Part shown: positions 24,513-33,237 of the stretch, piece after piece
Numbering within the stretch: the first letter of the stretch is position 1
How the letters are laid out: each line of letters begins with the position of its first letter
From: Mesorhizobium sp. B2-3-4
GTDB lineage: Bacteria > Pseudomonadota > Alphaproteobacteria > Rhizobiales > Rhizobiaceae
Assembly (NCBI RefSeq): GCF_006442315.1
Contig: NZ_VFVY01000011.1
Location: forward strand, 62,001-126,000
Direction of reading: 5' to 3'
DNA length: 64,000 nucleotides
Made by a program: the position numbers and the translations under genes
Notes under the pieces: generated by a model
Database searches by the model: none
Told to the model about the DNA's origin: nothing
Seen by the model: only the letters and a program-made list of their open reading frames with translations

Positions 24513-26600
24513 TTACTTCGCCGGGATGGTCAGCGTCGCGCCCGGCATCAGCCGATGCGGCCGTTGACCCTTGTTCGCCTCATAGATGAGCTTCCACTTG
24601 GTGGCATCGCCATAGGCCTTCTTTGCCAGATCCCAGTAGGTATCGCCGGTAACGATGACATGGCTGCCTGTGGCGGGTGCTGCTTCAGCTGGCTTTGCCG
24701 CTTCGGCTGGCGCGGGTGCCGCCGGCGCCGGCGCGGTCTCCGCGGGCTTGGCCGGTTCGGCAGGTGTCGGTGGTGGCGGCGCGTTGTCAGTCGATACGGC
24801 GGGCGGCGTGTTGGCGATCTCGCCGGAGTTGGCGGGCAGTTCAGGTATCGCAGGTGCGGTCTCCGCCGGTTTTGCAGGTTCGGCGGGTTTAGCAGCCTCG
24901 GCCGGCGCGGGCTCCGTGGGCTTGACCGGTTCGGCAGGCTTGGTTTCGGCGGGTTTGGCCGGCTCGGCGGCAGGTGCTGCCGCTGTCGTCGCGGCGATCT
25001 CGGTGATGCGGCCGTCGAGCTTCGGTGTGTAGGGGCGGTGGGCGGCGAGATAGTCGGCCACGACCTGTTCGAGGCCCGGACCGTAATCGTAGGCGTTCTT
25101 GGCCTTTTCGGCGAAGACCTTGTAGCCGTCGCCGCCCTGGCGGACATAGTTGTTGGTCGCGACCAGGTAATCCTTGTCGGGATTGATCGGCGCCCAGGCA
25201 CCGCTTTCCATCACCTCCACCGACTTCACGCGGCCGGCATTGGGCGCGACCGACTTGTCGAAGGAATATTTGAGGCCCGCCACCTGCGGAAAGCGGCCGG
25301 CGCCGTCCTCGATCTGGCTGAGACCGCCTTCGAGCCCGGCGACCAGATCCTTGCCGGAAATCTGGAAGGTCGCCAACGTGTTCTGGAAGGGCAGCACGGT
25401 CAGCACCTCGCCCATGGTGACGGTGCCCTTGTCGATCGAGGCGCGCAAACCGCCGCCATTGGAGATGACGATCTCGACGCCCTGTCCCTTGACGCGGTCG
25501 AGGATGGCGTCGGAGACGAGGTTGCCCATCGCGCATTCCTTGGCGCGGCAGCTTTCGCGGCTGCCGTCGACCACGTCGGTGGTCTCGGCCACTTCCTTGT
25601 TCTTCAGCGCCTCGATCGGTGCGCCGAGCTCCTTGATGCGGGCGAGCACCGCCGGATCGGGCGTGATCGACTTGTCGAGGAAGATCGGGTCGCCGCTCGC
25701 CGATTTGACGTTGCCATTGTCGTCGAAGACGACCTTGAACTCGCCGAGATATTTCGAATAGGACGCCGCCTGCACCACCGGCACCTTGTAGCCGCCGGGG
25801 TTGTCGACCATCGTCGGGTAGGGGCCGGCCGCTTTCGGATCGGTGTTGGACAGAAGCGTGTGGCTGTGGCCGCCGACGACGACGTCGATGCCGGGGATCT
25901 TGGCGATGACATCACGCTCCCTGTTGTAGCCGATATGGGTCACCGCGATGATCTTGTTGATGCCTTGCGCCTTGAGCTTCTCGACCTCTGCCGTGATCGA
26001 CTTGACGTCGTCCGCGATGGCGATGTTGGGACCGGGGGAGGCGAGTTCTGGCGTGTCATTGGTGACTGCGCCGACAATGCCGATCTTCTGGCCGCCGACC
26101 TCGACCACGATCGACGGCTTGATCTTGCCCGCCGCGCCGGACTTGTCGTTGGGCACGACATTGGCACTGACGATCGGGAATTTCGCCTTGTCGAGGTAAG
26201 GCACCAGCGCGCTCTCGCCGTCGTCGAATTCATGGTTGCCGAGCGTCACCGCGTCGGGCTTGATCTGATTGAGGAATTCCTCTTCCGCAGCGCCCTTGTA
26301 GGTGATGTAGAACAGCGATCCCTGGAAGCTGTCGCCCGCGTTGAGCAGCAACACGTTCTGGCCTTCCAGCTTCTTGCGTTCCTGGGCGATGGCCGTGATC
26401 AGCCGGCCGGCGCCGCCAATGCATTCGCCCTTGGTTTCCTCATCCGCCGAACAGGTCGATTCATATTTGTTGTTGCCTTCGATGCGGCTGTGCCAGTCGT
26501 TGAAGTGCAAAATGTTCAGTGTGTAGTCGGCAAAGGATGCGCCGGCCGACAGGCCGAGCGTGGAGGCGGAAAGGGCGGCAATGGCGGCAAATTTCTTCAT
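24513..26600 (-). CDS. Periplasmic 5'-nucleotidase/UshA-like phosphoesterase with C-terminal LysM domain
   Basis: 695 residues. Signal peptide 1-24. Metallophosphatase domain about 26-330: HFNDWHSR (32-39), GDSFQGS, GNHEFDDGE, GHSHTLL, all the dimetal ligands. 5'-nucleotidase C-terminal domain about 345-530 with NGGGLRASI and TNNYVRQGGDGY. Then a Pro/Ala/Lys-rich linker of some 110 residues with many PAKPAE units, and a LysM module in the last 50 residues (VTGDTYWDLAKKAYGD). Usual 5'-nucleotidases stop after the second domain, so the LysM tail should tether this enzyme to peptidoglycan. It salvages nucleosides and phosphate from nucleotides or UDP-sugars. The normal start is supported by GGGAGACGAAG. 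Confidence 0.92.
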   Translation of the reverse strand: MKKFAAIAALSASTLGLSAGASFADYTLNILHFNDWHSRIEGNNKYESTCSADEETKGECIGGAGRLITAIAQERKKLEGQNVLLLNAGDSFQGSLFYITYKGAAEEEFLNQIKPDAVTLGNHEFDDGESALVPYLDKAKFPIVSANVVPNDKSGAAGKIKPSIVVEVGGQKIGIVGAVTNDTPELASPGPNIAIADDVKSITAEVEKLKAQGINKIIAVTHIGYNRERDVIAKIPGIDVVVGGHSHTLLSNTDPKAAGPYPTMVDNPGGYKVPVVQAASYSKYLGEFKVVFDDNGNVKSASGDPIFLDKSITPDPAVLARIKELGAPIEALKNKEVAETTDVVDGSRESCRAKECAMGNLVSDAILDRVKGQGVEIVISNGGGLRASIDKGTVTMGEVLTVLPFQNTLATFQISGKDLVAGLEGGLSQIEDGAGRFPQVAGLKYSFDKSVAPNAGRVKSVEVMESGAWAPINPDKDYLVATNNYVRQGGDGYKVFAEKAKNAYDYGPGLEQVVADYLAAHRPYTPKLDGRITEIAATTAAAPAAEPAKPAETKPAEPVKPTEPAPAEAAKPAEPAKPAETAPAIPELPANSGEIANTPPAVSTDNAPPPPTPAEPAKPAETAPAPAAPAPAEAAKPAEAAPATGSHVIVTGDTYWDLAKKAYGDATKWKLIYEANKGQRPHRLMPGATLTIPAK

Positions 26601-26720
26601 CTTCGTCTCCCGGTAGGCCGATCAAAGGCGTTTAACGCTCTTGCTTGACTGGGATATTACAGCCAGCGATCGGCTCATGTTCCCATCGCGTTCCGGATGA
26701 CGCAAGCGGAAATGCCGGGG

Positions 26721-26833
26721 TATTTGCGAGCGCAAAACCCGGCGTATTTGCCTGCGCAAAACCCGGGGTGTTTGCCTGCGCAAAACCCGGGGTGTTTGCT
26801 GACGCAAAACCCGGGGTATTCGCCGAGGCAAAA
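26721..26833. repeat. Tandem 24-bp palindromic repeat (four full units and one partial)
   Basis: Units begin at 26721, 26745, 26769, 26793 and 26817. Each contains TTTGC-N4-GCAAA followed by ACCCGGGG (one unit CGGCG). The arms are kept while the four loop bases change (GAGC, CTGC, CTGC, TGAC). Unit length is 24, so long open frames arise on both strands; no ribosome site supports translation. It lies between the omp10 terminator and the 5'-nucleotidase gene. Confidence 0.85.
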
Positions 26834-26862
26834 AAAGGACGGCGGCCGGGCGGCCGCCGTCC
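26830..26862 (-). terminator. Intrinsic terminator of omp10
   Basis: On the minus strand a perfect 11-bp stem GGACGGCGGCC / GGCCGCCGTCC with a four-base loop runs into seven T, 26 bases after the omp10 stop. Confidence 0.92.
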
Positions 26863-26887
26863 TTGCAATGCGAATGTCCGCTAAGGC

Positions 26888-27265
26888 TCAGACGCGCCGT
26901 GTCAGCACGAAGTTCTGGCCGGACGAGGAGGTGCAGTTCAACTGGCTGGTTGAGACCAGCAGGCAGTTGAAGCTGACAGGCGTCTGGCGGATCAGCGAGG
27001 TGCCGTTGATTTCCACCGAAGTGGCGCCGGTCATCGAATAGCTGCCATCGGCAAGCTTCTGGCCGGTATCGGTGGCGACGGTGGTGAACTTCCCGCTGGC
27101 AAAAGTCGACAGGCCGGTGCCCTTGGCATCGATCCAGGACCCCTCGACGCCTTTCGGCGTGGTTGCCATCGGCGGCTGGTCAGGGCCGCTGGTGGTGCAG
27201 GCGGCGAGCATCGAGGCAACGGCGCCCGCCATACCGATAGAAAGAACCTTGCGCGCAATAGTCAT
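26888..27265 (-). CDS. omp10: Outer-membrane lipoprotein Omp10
   Basis: 125 residues from the ATG at 27265, with GGAGAGGATTTCAG upstream. Signal peptide with lipobox MLAAC at about 19-23, so a lipid-anchored envelope protein. The mature part (GVEGSWIDAKG ... TFASGKF ... LADGSYSMTG ... VEINGTSLIRQ ... NCLLV ... LNCTSSSGQNFVLTRR) lines up from memory with Brucella Omp10, an immunogenic minor outer-membrane lipoprotein; the fold resembles the AprI/Inh protease-inhibitor family. The precise role is unknown. It stands alone between homospermidine synthase and its own strong terminator. Confidence 0.85.
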   Translation of the reverse strand: MTIARKVLSIGMAGAVASMLAACTTSGPDQPPMATTPKGVEGSWIDAKGTGLSTFASGKFTTVATDTGQKLADGSYSMTGATSVEINGTSLIRQTPVSFNCLLVSTSQLNCTSSSGQNFVLTRRV

Positions 27266-27453
27266 CTGAAATCCTCTCCAAACGCGTCGGTCCAGAAATC
27301 GGGCCGATTTCTGGAAGGCGCGACGCGAACGTCCAAAGTGCTGGGGTATGCTTCGTGCGTCCAACGGGACGCACATCGCCACTCCAGGCCGCATCCCTTC
27401 AATCGCCCGATTTCCGGGCGATTGCAAGGCAATGGCGTATGGTCGGCGCGCCG

Positions 27454-28899
27454 CTATCGGACGAGGATGTTGCGGAATTGCCACGGGTCGCTGCGGTCCA
27501 GGTCCTCCGGGAAGAGGCCCGGGCGCCTGTCGAGCGGCGTCCAGTCGGTATAATAGCCCTTGACCGGTCCGAGATAGGGCGACTGCACGTCCAGGCAGCG
27601 CTTGAAATCCATCTCGTCGGCCTCGACGATGCCTGCCGCCGGATTTTCCAGCGCCCAGACCATGCCGGCCAGAACCGCCGAGGTAACCTGCATGCCGGTG
27701 GCGTTCTGGTAGGGCGCCAGCTTGCGCGCCTCGGCGAGCGACAGCTGCGAGCCGTACCAGTAGGCATTCTTGTCGTGGCCGTAGAGCAGGACGCCGAGCT
27801 CGTCGACACCGTCGACCAGCTCGTTCTCGTCGAGCACGTGGTGCACCGGCTGCGGTTTGCCGGCGGCGCCGAACATCTCGTCCAGCGACAGCATCGCGTC
27901 GTTGCAGGGATGGTAGGCGTAGTGGCAGGTCGGGCGGTATTGAACCTTGCCCTTCTTGGAGCGCACGGTGAAGAAATCGGCGATCGAGATCGCTTCATTG
28001 TGCGTCACCAGCAGGCCATACTGCGCGCCCGGTGTCGGGCACCAGGAGCGCACCCGCGTGTTGGCGCCGGGCTGTTCCAGATAGATCGCGGCCTTGGAGC
28101 CGTGCTTGTGCTTCTTGCCGTTCTTGGGCATCCACTTCTCATGCGTACCCCAGCCGAGCTCGGCCGGCTGCAACCCCTCGGAGATGAAGCCCTCGACCGA
28201 CCAGGTGTTCCAGAACACGTCCATCGGCTTCGGTTTCTTGGTGCGCTGGGTGTCGCGCTCGGCAATGTGGATGCCCTTGACGCCGGCCTTCTTCATCAGC
28301 TTGGCCCAGCCCTCGCGGTCGTCCTGCGCGGGCTCGGAGAACTCCATGCCAAGATCGGTGGCCAGATTGACCAGCGCCTGCTTGACGAACCACGACACCA
28401 TGCCGGGGTTGGCGCCGCAGGTGGAAACGGCGGTGGCGCCGCCCGGCTTGTCGTGCTTTTCCTTGATCAGGGCTTCGCGCAACGCATAGTTGGTGCGGCT
28501 GGCATTGTCGGCCTTGGCGTCGAAATAAAAGCCGAGCCAGGGCTCGACCACGGTGTCGATATAAAGCACGCCGAGCTTGCGGCAGAGCCGCATCAGATCG
28601 ACCGAACCGGTATCGACCGACAGGTTGACGCAAAAGCCCTGGCCGCCGCCATTGGTCAGAAGCGGCGTCAGGAGCTTCTTGTAGTTCTTCTCGGTGACCG
28701 CTTCCTGGACGAAGGCGATGCCGCGCTCGTCGAGCAGCTTGCGGTCGGTGTCGCGCGGGTCGAGAACCGTCATGCGCGACTTGTCGAACTTGAAATGGCG
28801 TTCGATGAGCGGCAGTGTTCCGCGTCCGATCGAGCCGAAGCCGATCATCACCACGGGGCCGGTGATCTCACCGTAAACGGGCCAGTTTTCATTCGCCAT
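27454..28899 (-). CDS. hss: Homospermidine synthase
   Basis: 481 residues from the ATG at 28899, with AAGGAG 11-12 bases upstream. NAD-dependent enzyme that makes sym-homospermidine from two putrescines (or spermidine and putrescine); homospermidine is a major polyamine of rhizobia. N-terminal Rossmann motif VVMIGFGSIGRGTLP at about 15-29, then NLSVDTGSVDLMRLCR, STCGANPGMVSW and the long C-terminal catalytic part characteristic of Hss. The ornithine decarboxylase at 54856 can supply its putrescine. Confidence 0.94.
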   Translation of the reverse strand: MANENWPVYGEITGPVVMIGFGSIGRGTLPLIERHFKFDKSRMTVLDPRDTDRKLLDERGIAFVQEAVTEKNYKKLLTPLLTNGGGQGFCVNLSVDTGSVDLMRLCRKLGVLYIDTVVEPWLGFYFDAKADNASRTNYALREALIKEKHDKPGGATAVSTCGANPGMVSWFVKQALVNLATDLGMEFSEPAQDDREGWAKLMKKAGVKGIHIAERDTQRTKKPKPMDVFWNTWSVEGFISEGLQPAELGWGTHEKWMPKNGKKHKHGSKAAIYLEQPGANTRVRSWCPTPGAQYGLLVTHNEAISIADFFTVRSKKGKVQYRPTCHYAYHPCNDAMLSLDEMFGAAGKPQPVHHVLDENELVDGVDELGVLLYGHDKNAYWYGSQLSLAEARKLAPYQNATGMQVTSAVLAGMVWALENPAAGIVEADEMDFKRCLDVQSPYLGPVKGYYTDWTPLDRRPGLFPEDLDRSDPWQFRNILVR

Positions 28900-29009
28900 T
28901 TTATCGAGCACTCCTTCAATACCGTGCAAAAGCCGGGCATTTCCGCCCAACGGCCATGCGCTACATCACAGATCATTGTCATAAACCAGCGAAAAGCGCC
29001 AACCCGCGA

Positions 29010-29942
29010 CTACGCGTCCTTGGCCATGTGGTTAAGGACGGCGATCAGCCGGTCGCGATCCGAGGTCATGCCCTTATAGTCGAGCTGGGCGAGATCGAGA
29101 GCTTCGAGCTGGGCGGCGAAGGACGCCGCCAGCGCCGCCCGGTCCGGGTGCCGGGACAATACCGCCAACGGGTCGAGATGGATGCGGATGGTGAACAGGA
29201 TGTCGCGCGAGGCGGGCAGTTTACGCAGCGTCTGCCGCTCGACGCGGATGAAGGCATGCGCCTTGACGTCGCCGTCGGGGAAACGCGTCGGCCGGTTGGT
29301 GGCGCGGTCGATGCGCTCGACATTGGACAAGGGATGATAGAGCCCGTCGCCCGATTGGATCGACCAGTTGTAACGTTCGACTGCCTGGCCTTGCAGACCG
29401 TCGAACATGCGGTTGATGAGGTCGGCAGGACGCGTGCCCGGCCCAAAACCCGGCACGGGCTCGTGGATCTGCTGCAACGGCTTGCCGAACTTTTCGGCGA
29501 GCGACCAGGACGAGGGAAAGCATAGCGATCCCGCGGCCAGCCGCCAGCCATCCTCGCCCCGGCGCATCAGGATCAGGTCTTCCTGGACCAGCAGGGAGGC
29601 CGTGACGAGGGGAGCGTCGGCAATAGGAGAAGGCGGGGCTGGATGGTCCGCCGCCCCTTTGACATCGACGCTGCCATCGGTGCGCCGGTGGGTTTCGGGA
29701 AATCTCTCCGGCAGATAGACGTCGAGCAAATCGAGCACTTCGCGCTGCGCGTCTCGCGTGCCGTCGTCCTCGACGAAGACCCGGTCGGGAATCACATCGT
29801 ACAGCCGACGTTTCTCGGCCAGATAAGACAGCAGGTGACGATCGACTTCGATCCAGTTGGCGGGATCCAGCGGCTTCAGCCCGATGGTGAAGAGCTTCGA
29901 CGAGCCGTCATAGGGCGTGTGGGTGGGAAGCGGCTCCGCCAA
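29010..29942 (-). CDS. DUF3445 haem-dependent oxidative N-demethylase-like protein
   Basis: 310 residues. DUF3445 family, related to the alpha subunit of haem-dependent oxidative N-demethylase that attacks dimethylamine. Recognisable stretches are GLKPLDPANWIEVD near the N terminus, LCFPSSWSLAEKFGKPLQQIHEPVPGF in the middle (typical of the family) and RVERQTLRKLP. The partner subunits of the demethylase complex are not encoded nearby, so this is probably a stand-alone member of unknown substrate. Last gene of the pabB-pabC-yciI unit, two bases after the yciI stop. Confidence 0.85.
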   Translation of the reverse strand: MAEPLPTHTPYDGSSKLFTIGLKPLDPANWIEVDRHLLSYLAEKRRLYDVIPDRVFVEDDGTRDAQREVLDLLDVYLPERFPETHRRTDGSVDVKGAADHPAPPSPIADAPLVTASLLVQEDLILMRRGEDGWRLAAGSLCFPSSWSLAEKFGKPLQQIHEPVPGFGPGTRPADLINRMFDGLQGQAVERYNWSIQSGDGLYHPLSNVERIDRATNRPTRFPDGDVKAHAFIRVERQTLRKLPASRDILFTIRIHLDPLAVLSRHPDRAALAASFAAQLEALDLAQLDYKGMTSDRDRLIAVLNHMAKDA

Positions 29943-29944
29943 GC

Positions 29945-30232
29945 TCAGGCTTCCTTGAAATCGTTCAGGGCGGGCGCCGTCACCCTGGCCAGGAATTCGG
30001 TGACGTCATAGTCGGCGGCGCCTGCCTTGGCGAAGGGGTCGGCCGCCAGCCTGGCGTCGAGCACGTCGCGTGGACACTGCGCGATGACGATGCCGCCGGT
30101 CCTCGGTTTCTTCGGTCCGGAGGCGATGAAGATGCCCTCGGCATAGCAGGCCTTCAGCCATTCGATATGCGCGGCCTGCAGACGGTCGATCTCGGCTAAA
30201 GGAACCTTGTAATGCAGCGAAACGACGAACAT
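29945..30232 (-). CDS. YciI family protein
   Basis: 95 residues, a whole YciI domain (ferredoxin-like alpha/beta fold): MFVVSLHYKVPLAEIDRLQAAHIEWLKACYAEG with the conserved His in AHIEWL, ASGPKKPRTGG and DPFAKAGAADYDVTEF with the Asp-Pro-Phe. Members are small, possibly enzymatic, of unknown substrate. Fourteen bases separate it from pabC upstream, and two from DUF3445 downstream, so it is an operon member. Confidence 0.88.
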   Translation of the reverse strand: MFVVSLHYKVPLAEIDRLQAAHIEWLKACYAEGIFIASGPKKPRTGGIVIAQCPRDVLDARLAADPFAKAGAADYDVTEFLARVTAPALNDFKEA

Positions 30233-30245
30233 GGCATTCTCCCGG

Positions 30246-30908
30246 TCAGGCCAGCTTGGCCGGGATCAGGCCGCGCAACGAATTGCCGACAAAGAGTGCC
30301 TTGGCCGACTTAAGATCGTCGTAGCTGTAGATTGCTTCCTTCGCGCGGCCTTCATCCAGAAGCGCGGCGCGCAATACGCCAGGCAAAAGGCCGCAATCGA
30401 GCCGCGGCGTCGCCAGCAGGCCGTCGCCGAAATCGGCGAAGACATTTGATATCGTGCCTTCGCAGAGTTCGCCGCGTTCATTGGCGAGCAGCACTTCATC
30501 GGCCTGGGTGACCAGATATTCGGAGCGGGCGTGTGTGTAGAGCTGTCGCCGGCTGGTCTTGTGGCGCAGCAGGGTGTTGCTTGAATCGAGCCGCGTGCGC
30601 GCCAGCCGCAGCGTCCACACCTTGTCGGGGCCAAGCGATTCATGGGGCTGCGCCGAGGCGCTCGCCTCGCCATTGCGCGACAGGGCGAGCCGCGTGCGCA
30701 TGGCGGTGGGAGATCGATCGACCGCGCCGCTCAGCGCCTCGCCGACCTTTTGCGGATCATGGCTGAAGCCGAGCTCCGCCGCCGAGCCATAGAGGCGCGC
30801 AAGATGGCGATCGAGGCGCAGGAAGCCCGAGGCGGGTTCCCAGCGCATGGTCTCGATCAGCTCGAAATCGGCGGTGTCCCCGTCGCGAAGCGGGCTTTGA
30901 GCAGACAC
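30246..30908 (-). CDS. pabC: Aminodeoxychorismate lyase-like class IV aminotransferase
   Basis: 220 residues from the GTG at 30908, chosen because GAGGAG lies eight bases upstream and the first residues fit the family (FELIETMRWEP). It overlaps the end of pabB by about 50 bases, a sign of coupled translation. PLP enzyme of fold type IV; it should release p-aminobenzoate and pyruvate from aminodeoxychorismate for folate. Seen: HKTSRRQLYTHAR with the Schiff-base Lys, NERGELCEGTISNVF and GLLPGVLRAALL. Context with pabB makes the assignment secure. Confidence 0.87.
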   Translation of the reverse strand: MSAQSPLRDGDTADFELIETMRWEPASGFLRLDRHLARLYGSAAELGFSHDPQKVGEALSGAVDRSPTAMRTRLALSRNGEASASAQPHESLGPDKVWTLRLARTRLDSSNTLLRHKTSRRQLYTHARSEYLVTQADEVLLANERGELCEGTISNVFADFGDGLLATPRLDCGLLPGVLRAALLDEGRAKEAIYSYDDLKSAKALFVGNSLRGLIPAKLA

Positions 30909-31999
30909 TCCTGATACTCCTCTTGCGCGACCGAATCGAAGACGATGCCGCCGCCGACATTGTAGACGGCCTCGCCGCCGGCGAAGAGCGAGATGGTGCG
31001 GATTGCCACCGAAAAGCGCATCGTGCCCCCAGGCGCGATCCAGCCGATGGCACCGCAATAGACGTCGCGCGGCGTGCCTTCCAGATCGTGCAGGATTTCC
31101 ATGGCGCGGATCTTTGGCGCTCCGGTGATCGAGCCGCAGGGAAACAGCGCCGCGAAGATCTGGCGGATCGAGAGGCCGGGCAGCAGCCTGGCCCTGACGT
31201 CGCTGACCATCTGGTGGACCGTCGGGTAGCTCTCGATGCGGAACAGTTCCGGCACCTCCAGCGTGCCGACCTCGCTGATCAGCGATATGTCGTTGCGCAA
31301 AAGGTCGACGATCATCCGGTTCTCGGCCTGGTTCTTCTCGTCATTGCGCAGGAAATTCTTCTGCTGTTCGTCCTCGGCCTTCGTCGCGCCGCGCGGCGCG
31401 GTGCCTTTCATCGGATGCGTCTCGATCATCCCCGAGGCATTGATCTGGAAGAACAGTTCCGGCGAACGCGACAGCACGACCGGATCTCCGAGCGCGATCA
31501 GTGCGCCATATTTCACCGGCTGGCGCTCGGTCAGCGCGTCGAAGGCGGCGAGTGGATCGCCGGACCATTGCGCATGCACCGGAAAGGTGAGGTTGCCCTG
31601 ATAACAATCGCCTTGCCTGATGTGCTGGTGCAGGCGCGAGAACCGCTTTTCGTATTGCTCGAACGACCACGTCGCCCTGGCGTCGAAGATCGGGCCGTTG
31701 GTCGGCGCGCCGCGTGGCGGCACGGCCTCCTCATCGGGGGCATCGAAGACCCCGAGGCAGACCAGCGGAGCGCGGCGTCCGCCCGGCAGCAAGGGAACGA
31801 GTTTCGGCTCGAGCAGGTAACCGGCTTCGTAGGAAAAATAGCCGGCCAGCCATTTGCCGGCATCGTGCGCAGCCTGCGCCGCTTGCAGCGCGGCAGGGAA
31901 GTCGCTGGCATCATGCGCGACGATAAGGTCGTCCGGCCGCTCGAAAACGAGCTGGCGCGCGCTTTCGTCGTTGCGGAAAATTGCGGCGGGCAGGGACAT
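30857..31999 (-). CDS. pabB: Aminodeoxychorismate synthase component I
   Basis: 380 residues. Aminates chorismate at C4 using ammonia from a glutamine amidotransferase (PabA, or shared TrpG, not encoded here). The chorismate-binding domain fills about 120-375: PMKGTAPRG with the PabB-type Lys that forms the covalent intermediate, EDEQQKNFLRNDEKNQAENRMIVDLLRND, FPCGSITGAPKIRAMEI, and YNVGGGIVFDS. The N-terminal part is shorter than in E. coli PabB. First gene of an operon of four on the minus strand. Confidence 0.92.
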   Translation of the reverse strand: MSLPAAIFRNDESARQLVFERPDDLIVAHDASDFPAALQAAQAAHDAGKWLAGYFSYEAGYLLEPKLVPLLPGGRRAPLVCLGVFDAPDEEAVPPRGAPTNGPIFDARATWSFEQYEKRFSRLHQHIRQGDCYQGNLTFPVHAQWSGDPLAAFDALTERQPVKYGALIALGDPVVLSRSPELFFQINASGMIETHPMKGTAPRGATKAEDEQQKNFLRNDEKNQAENRMIVDLLRNDISLISEVGTLEVPELFRIESYPTVHQMVSDVRARLLPGLSIRQIFAALFPCGSITGAPKIRAMEILHDLEGTPRDVYCGAIGWIAPGGTMRFSVAIRTISLFAGGEAVYNVGGGIVFDSVAQEEYQECLLKARFATGTPPISS

Positions 32000-32116
32000 G
32001 GGAACCGGGATCGATAAAGCCGAGGATCGCTCTATATGGGGCGCCGGGCACGCGCAATCGAGGGAACGGCACCCTGTCCCTCAAAGCCGACCTTTGCCGG
32101 ATCAGACCTTGCCGGC

Positions 32117-32149
32117 AAAAAGATTGCGGCGGCGCCGGGGCGCCGCCGC
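32117..32149 (-). terminator. Intrinsic terminator after the HhH-domain membrane protein gene
   Basis: On the minus strand GCGGCGGCGCC-CC-GGCGCCGCCGC, an 11-bp perfect stem, then AATC and five T. It lies about 20 bases after the stop at 32171. Confidence 0.8.
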
Positions 32150-32170
32150 TCGGATGCACGGACTTGCCGG

Positions 32171-32959
32171 TCAGGTGTTGCTGGCGGTTCCGGCCGTCGG
32201 AAACTGCTTGGCGAATTCGGCCTCGTTGCCGGCGGCGAGCAGCTTGGCCTGCTCGATCCAGCGTTCCCTGGCGATGCGGCCGTCGAAGTTCATCACATCC
32301 TCGATCCGCTTGATGTCGGCCGCGGTCCAGGCGGCGATCTGGGCGAAGCTGGTGACGCCTTGCGCCTTGAGCAGCTTTTCGTTGACCGGGCCGATGCCAA
32401 TGAGCCGGCGCAGATTGTCAGGCTTTCCCGACGCAGGCTTGGCCGCTGCCGGCGCGGCCTTTTTGGCGGCGGGCGCAGCCGATGGCTTTGCCGGTGCTTT
32501 GGCTGCCGGCGCTTTAGCCGCCGGTGCTTTGGCTGCCGGAGACTTGGCCGCCGGTGCTTTGGCCGCCGGGGCCGAAGCGGTCGCGGGTTTCGCCGCGGCG
32601 GGCTTCGGCGCCGCCTTTGCCGGGGCGGCCTTGGCGGCGGCTGGCTTGGTTGCCGCCGGCGCGGATTTAGCTGTGGCGGGCGTCGACATCAGGGCCGCCG
32701 GCGGTTGAGTCGAGGCCTTTGCGCCGCCCGCCGCCTGCGCCTCGCGCAACTGGCGCTCGAGGTCGGAGCGGGTCTTGCCGCATGCGTTGAGTTCGCCGGT
32801 CAGGCGGTCGCTGTCGGCGCGCAGCCTGTCGCGCTCGCTGCGGGTGCGGTCGAGGTCGCCGCGCATACTGTCGAGTTCACCGCGCAGACGGCCCCAGATG
32901 AACCAGCCCACCAACACGCCTACCAGGAACGCCAGGACCACATAGAAAAAAGTGCCCAT
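32171..32959 (-). CDS. Membrane-anchored coiled-coil protein with C-terminal helix-hairpin-helix-like domain
   Basis: 262 residues. One N-terminal membrane helix (about 4-23), a charged coiled coil (25-75, LRGELDSMRGDLDRTRSERDRLRAD), a low-complexity Ala/Lys/Pro linker with repeated AAKAPA units (about 85-180) and a compact C-terminal domain (about 185-258) with DNLRRLIGIGPVNEKLLKAQGVTSFAQIAAW, a helix-hairpin-helix module like DUF4332 and the tails of some NADH-dehydrogenase-like proteins. Function unknown; the HhH could bind nucleic acid or protein. GGAGAGAGAC before the ATG supports the start. Monocistronic with its own terminator. Confidence 0.75.
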   Translation of the reverse strand: MGTFFYVVLAFLVGVLVGWFIWGRLRGELDSMRGDLDRTRSERDRLRADSDRLTGELNACGKTRSDLERQLREAQAAGGAKASTQPPAALMSTPATAKSAPAATKPAAAKAAPAKAAPKPAAAKPATASAPAAKAPAAKSPAAKAPAAKAPAAKAPAKPSAAPAAKKAAPAAAKPASGKPDNLRRLIGIGPVNEKLLKAQGVTSFAQIAAWTAADIKRIEDVMNFDGRIARERWIEQAKLLAAGNEAEFAKQFPTAGTASNT

Positions 32960-33237
32960 TGTCTCTCTCCAGTCAAATCCGCCCGCCGTGGGTCACGACC
33001 TTCGGCGCAGGACTACTCGATGATGGTTCCGCTGATACACGGAACAGCCGGCTTCGGTTCGAGCTGTCGGCGATCGGCTTGCTTGCCCATGGCCAACGGC
33101 CGTTGTCGCGTTCGCCTGGGCGTCACGGCCGGCTGAGATTTCCCCTCGCCGATCCGCATGCGCTCCGGCTGAGCTTGCAGGGAAGGCTATCATAGAGCTT
33201 GCGGAAAGCTATGGGAAAACGTCCGCGGAGAGTTCTT
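32960..33237. other. Gene-free stretch downstream of pepF
   Basis: No convincing gene on either strand. It contains the promoter of the HhH protein gene (not identified) and a bulged hairpin CATAGAGCTT / AAGCTATG (33191-33214), and then passes into the long palindrome listed next. Confidence 0.5.

Noticed and set aside
24507..26648. A 713-codon open frame on the plus strand
   Set aside because: Antisense to the 5'-nucleotidase. It looks long only because Pro/Ala/Lys-rich codons rarely give stops on the opposite strand.
26632..26884. Open frames with 8-residue repeats on both strands (ANTPGFAQ and VFACAKPG)
   Set aside because: They come from the 24-bp tandem repeat, run through the omp10 terminator, lack ribosome sites and exist on both strands at once, so translation is unlikely.
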